Source of the DNA: RUG14121 sp964533935 | GTDB taxonomy: Bacteria; Bacillota_I; Bacilli_A; RF39; UBA660 | Length of the DNA: 9,338 bases | Direction: 5' to 3' | NCBI GenBank assembly: GCA_964533935.1 | Contig: CAZHOG010000019.1 | Coordinates: forward strand, 1-9,338 | In this document: positions 1 through 5,848 of the stretch, one piece after another | Layout of the letters: every line of letters begins with the position of its first letter | Numbering within the stretch: position 1 is the first letter of the stretch | Notes under the pieces: model-generated | The model's input: only the letters and a program-made list of their open reading frames with translations | Told to the model about the DNA's origin: nothing | Database searches by the model: none | Position numbers and translations under genes: made by a program

Positions 1-810
1 ACCTTTTTTATATATTATTAATAAGTTATTTTCAGAATAACTAACTTCATCAACATTATCAAATGATAATATTTCATCTAAATATTTATCTTTTAATTCA
101 GCTATTTCAACAGTTACTTTTTCTTCTATTTTAGCAAGTTTCTTTAATTCATCACTTGTTCCTGTAGCAATAATTTCACCTTTATCTAAAATGATAATTC
201 TATCACAAAGAATTTCTACTTCTTCCATATAATGTGTTGTATAAATAATTGTTGCTCCATTATCTCTTAATTTTTTAATACCATCTAAAATATTATTTCT
301 ACTTTGTGGATCAACTGCTACCGTTGGTTCATCTAAAAATATTATTTCAGGCTTATGAGCTATTCCACAAGCAATATTTAATCTTCTTAATAATCCACCA
401 GATAATTGTTTTGGATAAAACTTAGTAAAATCTTTTAATCCAACTAATTCTAATGCTTCTTCTACATATTGTTTTCTAGTCTTTTTATCATCAATATATA
501 AACCACAGAAATAATCAATATTTTCGTAAACTGTTAATTCATCAAAAACAGCTACATCTTGAAAGATTACTCCTATTTTAGATTTAATATCATATGAAGA
601 TTCTGTCATTTCTTTATTAAATATTTTAATTTTTCCATCATCATATTTAAGTAAAGATAAAATGCAATTAATGGTAGTTGATTTACCACTACCATTGGGT
701 CCAAGTAGTCCTAATATTTCACCTTTATATACTTCAAATGAAATATTATTAACTGCTGTTAATTCTTTATATTTTTTTGTTAAGTTTTTAATTTCAATTA
801 TATTATTCAT
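1..810 (-). CDS. ABC transporter ATP-binding protein (DrrA/CcmA type), C-terminus beyond the left edge
   Basis: The frame is open from an ATG at 808-810 to base 1, giving 270 codons with no stop, so the gene continues outside the window. All nucleotide-binding motifs are visible: Walker A GPNGSGKS at residues 37-44, Q-loop Gln84 (VIFQD), signature LSGG at 136-139, Walker B IIFLDE at 156-161 and H-loop His193 (TTHYMEE). There are no membrane segments, so it is a cytoplasmic ATPase subunit that should pair with a separate ABC-2 type permease, probably encoded next to the left. The motif pattern is that of drug, lipid or polysaccharide exporters of the DrrA/CcmA group; the substrate cannot be told. 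An AAGGAG site lies 6 bases before the ATG inside the end of the TetR gene, whose stop codon is one base upstream. The two genes are therefore almost certainly cotranscribed and the exporter is likely under TetR control. Confidence 0.93.
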   Translation of the reverse strand, partial: MNNIIEIKNLTKKYKELTAVNNISFEVYKGEILGLLGPNGSGKSTTINCILSLLKYDDGKIKIFNKEMTESSYDIKSKIGVIFQDVAVFDELTVYENIDYFCGLYIDDKKTRKQYVEEALELVGLKDFTKFYPKQLSGGLLRRLNIACGIAHKPEIIFLDEPTVAVDPQSRNNILDGIKKLRDNGATIIYTTHYMEEVEILCDRIIILDKGEIIATGTSDELKKLAKIEEKVTVEIAELKDKYLDEILSFDNVDEVSYSENNLLIIYKKG

Positions 811-811
811 A

Positions 812-1369
812 TTATTCTCCTTCTAATTTCATTAATGCCTGATATTCTTCTACTAATAAATCATTAATTTGACTATCAGTAAATTCACATGTTTTACTTG
901 CAACTAATGATGCTATTCCATGAGTAAATATCCACATCTTAATATGGAATTGTTTTATTTCATCATTGGAAAGTTTAGTACAAGCACCAGCATATTTTTC
1001 TACGTCTTGAAAACTACTATCAAATTCTATAAAATTATTTGGTGTTAAATTTGTAGAAGTCATAAAAAGTATTTTAAATAATACTGGTTCATTTTTTGCA
1101 AAATCTATATAGTTTATTCCTAATTGTCTATAAGGTGTTTTACTATCTAAATTTCTTTTCATATAACCATGATACGTATCAAAAATTATATTCATAACAG
1201 TATCTTTTAATTCTTGCATATTGCTAAAATTATGAAATATTGGTTGAATAGAACAATTTAGTTCTTTAGCAAGTCTTCTTGCATTTAAACTTTCATAGCC
1301 TTCACATTTAACAATTTCATATGCCTTATTAATTATATCTTCTTTTTGAATTTTTTTAATTGGGGGCAT
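812..1369 (-). CDS. TetR/AcrR-family transcriptional regulator
   Basis: This is a 185-residue protein with an N-terminal helix-turn-helix at about residues 28-50 (SLNARRLAKELNCSIQPIFHNF), where a conserved aromatic/phenylalanine pair replaces the usual YxYF turn. The C-terminal ligand and dimer domain carries WIFTHGIASL at 146-155, which resembles the WHG-type TetR C-terminal domain. A longer frame begins at ATG 1391-1393, but the ribosome binding site AAAGGAGAG (1376-1384) lies inside it. That site is 6 bases before the ATG at 1367-1369 and directly abuts another ATG at 1373-1375, so the start at 1369 is preferred. The gene sits one base upstream of an ABC ATPase and likely represses that exporter operon together with itself. 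The effector ligand is unknown. Confidence 0.92.
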   Translation of the reverse strand: MPPIKKIQKEDIINKAYEIVKCEGYESLNARRLAKELNCSIQPIFHNFSNMQELKDTVMNIIFDTYHGYMKRNLDSKTPYRQLGINYIDFAKNEPVLFKILFMTSTNLTPNNFIEFDSSFQDVEKYAGACTKLSNDEIKQFHIKMWIFTHGIASLVASKTCEFTDSQINDLLVEEYQALMKLEGE

Positions 1370-1384
1370 TATCATCTCTCCTTT

Positions 1385-1431
1385 TGATATCATATGTTAT
1401 ATATCATTTGATATTATATAATGAAATTCAA
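1385..1431 (-). promoter_or_regulatory. Putative promoter and TetR operator
   Basis: In this short gap before the TetR gene, ATATCA (1401-1406) and TGATAT (1409-1414) form a perfect inverted repeat with a 2-base spacer. The same ATATCA arm also pairs with TGATAT at 1385-1390 around a 10-base spacer, so three half-sites are evenly arrayed. On the minus strand a TATAAT lies at 1413-1418 and a TTGAAT at 1426-1431. No single -35/-10 pair has ideal spacing, so the exact promoter is uncertain. Overlap of half-sites with the -10 region is the usual arrangement for TetR autorepression. This is inference; the palindromes themselves are seen directly. Confidence 0.5.
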
Positions 1432-1457
1432 AAAAAAGAAAGTATTAAAATACTTTC
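1430..1457 (-). terminator. Rho-independent terminator of the exporter-phosphatase-kinase operon
   Basis: A perfect inverted repeat GAAAGTATT-AA-AATACTTTC spans 1438-1457. On the minus strand it is followed directly by a run of eight T (complement of 1430-1437). The stem includes the stop codon of the lipid kinase gene (1445-1447), so it terminates the operon right at the end of its last gene. It also insulates the TetR promoter just downstream. Confidence 0.85.
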
Positions 1458-1798
1458 GGTATAAATATTATTAGCCCAATGACGCTTGATGCTATTGCCA
1501 TAATTAATACAGCTCCTGCAGAAATATCTTTAGCATGTTTTGCAAACTCATTTTTTTCTGGCATTGCCAAATCAACACAAAATTCAATAGCAGTATTAAC
1601 CATTTCTAATGAAATAACAAGTGCAAAACAAATAGTACAAATTATCCACTCTATTGAATTTAGTTTATAAAATATACCCATTGCAATAACTAATATCATA
1701 ATTACAAAATGAATTTTCATATTTCTTTCTTTTTTTAATGCAGAGATTATTCCTGTAAAAGCATATTTAAAACTATTAATTAAACTTTTATTTTTCAT
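1445..1798 (-). CDS. dgkA: DgkA-family lipid kinase (probable undecaprenol kinase)
   Basis: The 117-residue integral membrane protein has the length and layout of prokaryotic diacylglycerol kinases: an amphipathic N-terminus, then three membrane segments at about residues 31-45, 50-68 and 93-113. The family signature EMVNTAIE is at 65-72, with the following AKDISAGAV (89-97) and the N-terminal E24-R-N26 and His30. In Gram-positive bacteria this family mainly phosphorylates undecaprenol to undecaprenyl phosphate, the carrier for cell wall precursors; that substrate is from family knowledge, not from this sequence. The gene overlaps the PAP2 phosphatase gene by 11 bases, and its site AAGGAAG sits 6 bases before the ATG, so translation is probably coupled. 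It is the last gene of its operon. Confidence 0.93.
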   Translation of the reverse strand: MKNKSLINSFKYAFTGIISALKKERNMKIHFVIMILVIAMGIFYKLNSIEWIICTICFALVISLEMVNTAIEFCVDLAMPEKNEFAKHAKDISAGAVLIMAIASSVIGLIIFIPKVF

Positions 1799-2441
1799 AT
1801 GACACTTCCTTTTTATTTATATATCTTTTAATAATATTAGTATATAAAAATAAATAAGTAATAGATATTAAAGCACCTGCAATAACATCACTTACATAGT
1901 GTACTCCTAAATAAATTCTACTAGATCCAATAAGTACAATTAATATTCCTAGGATTGAACATAGTATATATTTTAAAGGTTTATTTTTTAAATATTTAAA
2001 TATCAAATAAATAATAAATCCATAAAAAGCCATACTTACCATTGAGTGACCACTTGGAAATGAATATCCCGTTTCATCTATTAACATAAAACCTTCTGGT
2101 CTTGGTCTTTCAACAATGTTTTTTAATACTAAATTTAATATAGTTATTAAAAGTAAATTAAATAAAATACCAAATGATTTACGTTTATTTTTTATAACTA
2201 GAAAAGATAATAAACTTATTACTATTAAATATCTAGCACTACCAAAATCAGTAATAATTTTCATAAACTTAGTTAATTTATCATTTCTAAGAGTATTAAT
2301 AAAAAATTCATGAGCTATAATATCACAACGCATTATTTCTCTTTCAAAAACATCTTCTACTATTGCTAAAGTAATTATTACACAACAAACACCTATAATG
2401 TATTTATAATATTTTTTAATAAAATCAAGTAATTTATTCAT
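1788..2441 (-). CDS. PAP2-family membrane phosphatase
   Basis: This 217-residue, roughly six-helix membrane protein has all three catalytic motifs of the PAP2 (type 2 phosphatidic acid phosphatase) superfamily: KX6RP from Lys107 to Arg114-Pro115, PSGH at 129-132, and SR-X5-H-X3-D with Ser174-Arg175, His181 and Asp185. The expected activity is removal of a phosphate from a lipid (pyro)phosphate at the outer membrane face. The next gene is a probable undecaprenol kinase, so the most economical role is undecaprenyl pyrophosphate phosphatase (BcrC-like). Phosphatidate or phosphatidylglycerophosphate phosphatase cannot be excluded. An AGGTGA site precedes the ATG by 5 bases, and the stop codon of the upstream ABC gene is 11 bases away, indicating one operon. 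Confidence 0.93.
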   Translation of the reverse strand: MNKLLDFIKKYYKYIIGVCCVIITLAIVEDVFEREIMRCDIIAHEFFINTLRNDKLTKFMKIITDFGSARYLIVISLLSFLVIKNKRKSFGILFNLLLITILNLVLKNIVERPRPEGFMLIDETGYSFPSGHSMVSMAFYGFIIYLIFKYLKNKPLKYILCSILGILIVLIGSSRIYLGVHYVSDVIAGALISITYLFLYTNIIKRYINKKEVSYEK

Positions 2442-2452
2442 ATTTTCACCTA

Positions 2453-4195
2453 TTAAGATTCTGTTTGATATAGTTTTTGATAAGTCTTATTATTTTCTAA
2501 TAATTCTTTATGTGTACCTGTTGCAACTAGTTTACCTTTTTCTATAACATTAATACTATCTGCATCAATGATTGTTGATAACCTGTGGGCAACTATAATT
2601 ACAGTATGATCTTTAACTAAATTATCAATAGTCTTTTTAATATAATCTTGAGACTGATTATCTAAAGCACTTGTTGCTTCATCAAATAAAATAATTTTTG
2701 TGTTTAATAAAAGTGTTCTGGCAATAGCAAGTCTTTGCTTTTGACCACCAGATAAATTAATTCCGCCTTCACCAATAATTGTATTATATTTATCTGGAAG
2801 ACTTTCAATATATTCATCTATATAAGCTTTTTTACAAACTTCTTTTATTTCTTTTAATGTAACATTTTTCTTAACCATTCTAAGATTATCTAAAATAGAT
2901 AAATTAAATAAGAATGGTGCTTGCCTAATAATAGATATATTTTTTCTAAGTGAATCTTCTGTTAAATCTTTTATATTAATTCCATCAATTAATATTTCGC
3001 CACTTGTAGCATCAAAATATCTTAATAATAAATTAAAGATTGTTGATTTACCATTACCACTTTTACCAACTATGGCAATTTTTTTATTTGGTTCAAGTGT
3101 TAAATTCAACTTTTGTAATGTAGGTGCTTCATTTTCACGATATTTAAATACAACATCCCTAAATTCTACTACCCCTTTGGTATTTCTTAATGTTTTATCT
3201 CCAAATTTTTCATCTTTATATAATTTATTTTCTAATATTTCATTTATTCTAGATAATGAAACTGCAATTTTATTAAATGATACTCCAAAATCACTTATTG
3301 ATTCTACAACATAATCTATTCTCCAAATATAAGTTTCCATTATAATAAACATGCTATAAGCTATATAACCATTCATAAACATATATGCACAACTAATTAA
3401 TATAATTGTTTGTAAAGCAAAATATAATAAATTATTCATACAATAGTAATTTGTTTCATTTCTTGCACACTCTTTATTATGAATATATAAATCATCAATA
3501 TTTTTAAATAATTTATTTTCAATTATTCTTTTAATTCCCAATGATTTTATCTCTCTAATACCTGTTATATTTTCAGTAGCATACTTAACATATTTATCAG
3601 ATTCTTCTTTTATATGTTTTTGATTTTCTTTAATTTTAGGAAAAAATACATTGGCTGTTACTCCCATGAATATAGCAAAAATTATTACTTCTATACCTAT
3701 TATGATTGATATCTTAAATGCAATTATTATTGCAAATATTGCTACTACTGCTCTTAACGTTAGTTTAATTAATTTATTTAATAGTTCCATGATTCTTTCA
3801 GGATCAGTATATAATCTATTAGTAAATTCACCAACACCAATATCTTCAAAAGCTATGGCTGGTAGACAATCAATTTTTTTGTATAAATCTTTTGTTATAT
3901 TTTTAGTAAATTTTATTTCTAAATAATTATAAAGCATACCCCTTGGCTTTTCCATAATTCCATAAGCTAATATATATATACTTTCATATAATACTATAGC
4001 TATAATAAAATGTTGCATATCTTTTACAATTAATTTTTCTAATGCAATACCCCAAATTACAGGAGATAATGCATCAGGTATACAACATATTACAACAATT
4101 AATACATATAAAAATACTTTAAACTTATCTTCTTTTAAATATTTTCTAATATTAAGAAAACTATTAATTGACCCTACTACAAAAAAGGAAACCAT
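2453..4195 (-). CDS. ABC exporter, fused membrane and ATPase domains; native 5' end probably altered
   Basis: This is a 580-residue half-transporter: an ABC type-1 exporter transmembrane domain (about residues 25-310, six helices) followed by a complete ATPase domain. Visible motifs are Walker A GKSGNGKS at 377-384, Q-loop Gln425, signature LSGGQ at 481-485, Walker B IILFDE at 501-506, D-loop SALD and H-loop His537. It probably works as a homodimer or with a partner; lipid, peptide or drug export are all possible. The start is doubtful: the only in-frame ATG before residue 60 is at 4193-4195, no Shine-Dalgarno lies before it, and residues 1-10 (MVSFFVVGSI) do not look like the rest. Family proteins normally begin close to the equivalent of RKYLKEDKFKV (17-27). 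This suggests the mobile element on the right joins inside or just before the natural start. Confidence 0.9.
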   Translation of the reverse strand: MVSFFVVGSINSFLNIRKYLKEDKFKVFLYVLIVVICCIPDALSPVIWGIALEKLIVKDMQHFIIAIVLYESIYILAYGIMEKPRGMLYNYLEIKFTKNITKDLYKKIDCLPAIAFEDIGVGEFTNRLYTDPERIMELLNKLIKLTLRAVVAIFAIIIAFKISIIIGIEVIIFAIFMGVTANVFFPKIKENQKHIKEESDKYVKYATENITGIREIKSLGIKRIIENKLFKNIDDLYIHNKECARNETNYYCMNNLLYFALQTIILISCAYMFMNGYIAYSMFIIMETYIWRIDYVVESISDFGVSFNKIAVSLSRINEILENKLYKDEKFGDKTLRNTKGVVEFRDVVFKYRENEAPTLQKLNLTLEPNKKIAIVGKSGNGKSTIFNLLLRYFDATSGEILIDGINIKDLTEDSLRKNISIIRQAPFLFNLSILDNLRMVKKNVTLKEIKEVCKKAYIDEYIESLPDKYNTIIGEGGINLSGGQKQRLAIARTLLLNTKIILFDEATSALDNQSQDYIKKTIDNLVKDHTVIIVAHRLSTIIDADSINVIEKGKLVATGTHKELLENNKTYQKLYQTES

Positions 4196-4343
4196 AAAAT
4201 TTGCTAATGAATTAGAAAAGCATGATTATGCTTGTTTTAACTATTTAGAAGAATGTGTAGACAAATATTCACCAATTGGACTAAAGGTTTCGGTTCAACC
4301 AACTGATGAATTTAAAAAAATAGTTGACAAAAATTACAGATAA
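4194..4343 (+). pseudogene. Headless C-terminal gene fragment at the element's left edge
   Basis: A plus-strand frame ending at TAA 4341-4343 reads IKFANELEKHDYACFNYLEE and continues through GLKVSVQPTDEFKKIVDKNYR. The composition is balanced and soluble and looks like genuine coding sequence. No in-frame ATG, GTG or TTG with a ribosome binding site precedes it. Upstream the frame runs into sequence that is coding on the other strand for the ABC exporter. It is best explained as the 3' end of a gene cut at the recombination junction, or as a gene whose 5' part is restored when the element circularises. I do not recognise the family. The next gene starts 25 bases after its stop, as in an operon. 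The left limit is only approximate. Confidence 0.45.
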
Positions 4344-4368
4344 TTATAAAGGTAAAGGAGGTGTATAA

Positions 4369-4623
4369 ATGAACGTAGATGAAACTCTAAAAATAATTTC
4401 ACAACAATGGTGTAACTTAAATGATTTAATGCGATTAGCTAATGTTGGTAGAAATTCAGCCTTATCAATAAAAGGAAAAATAAAAGATGATTTAGAAAAT
4501 AAAGGATACTATGTACCAAAGAATGCTGTTCCAATGCAAGAAGTCATTAGATATTTAAATATAGATATTGATTATCTAGAATCGAGAAGTAAAAGTATGA
4601 GAGGAGATGTTAAAATTGCTTAA
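4369..4623 (+). CDS. Small DNA-binding, excisionase-like protein
   Basis: The protein is 84 residues long. A probable helix-turn-helix lies at about residues 17-45 (NLNDLMRLANVGRNSALSIK). It is followed by GYYVPKNAVPMQEVIRYLNID at 46-66, a pattern I associate with small proteins of Gram-positive IMEs and phages (DUF3173-like or excisionase-like), though I cannot confirm the family. Its likely role is directing the integrase towards excision or regulating the element's genes. The ribosome binding site AAAGGAGG (4354-4361) is near perfect, 7 bases before the ATG. Its stop codon overlaps the start region of the ATPase gene, so the two are translationally coupled. A TTGACA at 4324 upstream is too close to the ribosome binding site to be its promoter. 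Confidence 0.82.
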   Translation: MNVDETLKIISQQWCNLNDLMRLANVGRNSALSIKGKIKDDLENKGYYVPKNAVPMQEVIRYLNIDIDYLESRSKSMRGDVKIA

Positions 4624-5572
4624 TCCAATAGAATCAATAGATACAAGCATAAAAAAAGACATCATTATAAATCACATAATGAAGTCTAAAGGCGTTTATC
4701 TACTAGTATCAAACCCAAAAGTAGGAAAGTCAATGTTAGCATTACAACTTTCCTGCTCTGTTACAAATGGAATACCATTTTTAGGATACAAAGTAAATCC
4801 TTCACCTGTCCTATATATTACCGCAGAATCAGATTCTGGTCAATTGAGAGAACGACTAGAGTTTATGGAATTAGAGCCTAAAAAAGGCTCTTTATTTCCT
4901 ATTGATAGGCAAAATAAAATAAATATATCTTTAAGAGATTTAGAACTTGAAATAAAAACATTTTCAGAAGAAAATAACGGAAGATTAATAATAATAGATA
5001 TGTTAAAAGATATTGACTTTGGTATTGAATATGATATTAACAATTATCAAGATATAGCACAAAAAGTATTACCTAAATTACGATATTATTGTGATAAATA
5101 TAATGTAACATTTTTAGTAACACATCATTTAAATAAAAATGGTAAGACTTTAGGTAGCGTTGCACTAGATGCAACAGTAGATGGAAGAATAACATTAATA
5201 GAAAATAAAACAAATTTAAAATATATTAAATTACAAACCATTAATAGAGATTTTCCTAGTTTAGATATTCAATTAAAAAAATTAGATAATCTAATATTTA
5301 AAAAAATCAATTCCATTGAAGAAGATGTACTATCTTATGAAATGACATCTTTTATAAAGTACGTTGCAAGTCAAAAAGAATTAGATTTTACTTGTACAGA
5401 AATTGTTTTAAAAGCAAATATACAAATGTCCCCTAAGAGATTTGGCAGACTATTAAATAATAGTATTGAACTGCTTGAAAGCGAAGGTGTCCATATTATA
5501 AAGAATAGAACATCTGATACTAGATCATATCATGCTGTTTTTGTTGAACCTTCGCAAAATGAAGATGAGTAA
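4616..5572 (+). CDS. RepA-like AAA ATPase (AAA_25, helicase/recombinase-like)
   Basis: This RecA-fold ATPase resembles plasmid RepA hexameric helicases. Numbered from an ATG at 4607, the Walker A SNPKVGKS is at 35-42, the catalytic glutamate in ITAESD is at 74, Walker B RLIIID is at 126-131 and a sensor-like THH is at 172-174. A C-terminal winged-helix-like region lies at about 245-312. It probably unwinds or remodels DNA for element replication or mobilization. The ATG at 4607 directly abuts the Shine-Dalgarno GAGGAG (4601-4606), which is too close to be used. A TTG at 4616-4618 lies 9 bases downstream and is the better start, giving 318 residues. If translation did start at 4607 the protein would have three more residues. 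Either start overlaps the end of the preceding gene. Confidence 0.88.
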   Translation: MLNPIESIDTSIKKDIIINHIMKSKGVYLLVSNPKVGKSMLALQLSCSVTNGIPFLGYKVNPSPVLYITAESDSGQLRERLEFMELEPKKGSLFPIDRQNKINISLRDLELEIKTFSEENNGRLIIIDMLKDIDFGIEYDINNYQDIAQKVLPKLRYYCDKYNVTFLVTHHLNKNGKTLGSVALDATVDGRITLIENKTNLKYIKLQTINRDFPSLDIQLKKLDNLIFKKINSIEEDVLSYEMTSFIKYVASQKELDFTCTEIVLKANIQMSPKRFGRLLNNSIELLESEGVHIIKNRTSDTRSYHAVFVEPSQNEDE

Positions 5573-5629
5573 TGTGGCACGTTTTGTTGAACAAAGTTCA
5601 ATGAAAGTGGCGATAATGAATCATCTGAT

Positions 5630-5656
5630 GATTATTTATTTTCATAATAAATAATC
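5630..5656. repeat. Perfect 11-bp inverted repeat in the oriT block
   Basis: GATTATTTATT (5630-5640) and AATAAATAATC (5646-5656) are perfect reverse complements around a 5-base loop TTCAT. It is not followed by a T-run on the plus strand (GCTTGTTTATTAGC follows), so a terminator of the ATPase operon is possible but not typical. Confidence 0.8.
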
Positions 5657-5657
5657 G

Positions 5658-5710
5658 CTTGTTTATTAGCTTAGGCTTAAGTAACTACTTAAGTCTTTGC
5701 ATTAAACAAG
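5658..5710. repeat. Long compound stem-loop (53 bases)
   Basis: The outer arms CTTGTTTA (5658-5665) and TAAACAAG (5703-5710) are perfect complements. Inside them, AGGCTTAAGTA (5673-5683) pairs with TACTTAAGTCT (5686-5696) over 11 positions with one G-T wobble and a 2-base gap. A GC/GC pair can form between. The whole unit folds as one long interrupted hairpin. This is the largest secondary structure in the window and a strong candidate for the relaxase recognition element or a single-strand origin. Confidence 0.8.
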
Positions 5711-5715
5711 TAAAC

Positions 5716-5765
5716 GGGATTTTAAGGGTATCCCTTAACTCACAAATGGGCTATGCCCTAGTGAG
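5716..5765. repeat. Adjacent hairpins with a candidate nick region
   Basis: TTAAGGG/CCCTTAA (5722-5728 and 5732-5738) form a 7-bp stem with a 3-base loop. GGGAT (5716-5720) can instead pair with ATCCC (5730-5734), so two exclusive folds exist. The next hairpin has outer arms CTCAC (5739-5743) and GTGAG (5761-5765) and an inner stem GGGC-TAT-GCCC (5748-5758). The sequence TAGTGAG at its 3' end is the candidate nick region. Confidence 0.7.
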
Positions 5766-5767
5766 AT

Positions 5768-5784
5768 AGGTCATAAATTGACCT
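5768..5784. repeat. 6-bp stem-loop at the 3' side of the oriT block
   Basis: AGGTCA (5768-5773) and TGACCT (5779-5784) are perfect complements around TAAAT. A flanking ATAG/CTAT pair (5766-5769 region and 5787-5790) could extend it with a small bulge. It lies between the candidate nick region and the relaxase ribosome binding site. Confidence 0.6.
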
Positions 5785-5804
5785 TTCTATAAAACCCATA
5801 CCTA

Positions 5805-5839
5805 TTCTTAATGTCACAATGTCACAAAATAAGAAAGGA
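5805..5839 (+). promoter_or_regulatory. Tandem repeat and hairpin around the relaxase ribosome binding site
   Basis: The 8-base unit AATGTCAC is repeated twice in tandem (5810-5825). TTCTTA (5805-5810) and TAAGAA (5830-5835) are complementary and enclose it. The relaxase Shine-Dalgarno GAAAGGA (5833-5839, 9 bases before the ATG) begins in the right arm. The arrangement could let a protein or RNA fold limit relaxase synthesis. The repeats are seen directly; the control role is inference. Confidence 0.45.
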
Positions 5840-5848
5840 TTATAATAA

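Larger units (their letters stand above)
5573..5848 (+). other. Hairpin-rich non-coding block, probable oriT and relaxase leader
   Basis: No convincing gene lies in these 276 bases between the ATPase and the relaxase. At least six inverted repeats follow one another: TTGAAC/GTTCAA at 5587-5601, then 5630-5656, 5658-5710, 5722-5738, 5739-5765 and 5768-5784. The block is clearly richer in G and C than its surroundings. MOBV relaxases act on an oriT just upstream of their own gene. TAGTGAG at 5759-5765 differs by one base from TAGTGTG, the nick-region sequence I recall for pMV158. The oriT assignment is inference from position and structure. A replication origin or single-strand origin is also possible. 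Confidence 0.6.

Noticed and set aside
3072..3926. Plus-strand open frames opposite the ABC exporter
   Set aside because: They mirror conserved exporter and ATPase codons on the other strand and have no start signals, so they are shadows.
4270..4310. GGTTTCGGTTCAACC as a tRNA T-arm or tRNA-end attachment site
   Set aside because: No acceptor, D-arm or anticodon arm can be assembled around it, and it reads as codons of the headless fragment.
4324..4350. TTGACA followed by TATAAA, as promoter for the small DNA-binding gene
   Set aside because: The spacer is only 15 bases and the predicted start would fall inside the ribosome binding site at 4354-4361. The TTGACA also lies inside the fragment's coding frame.
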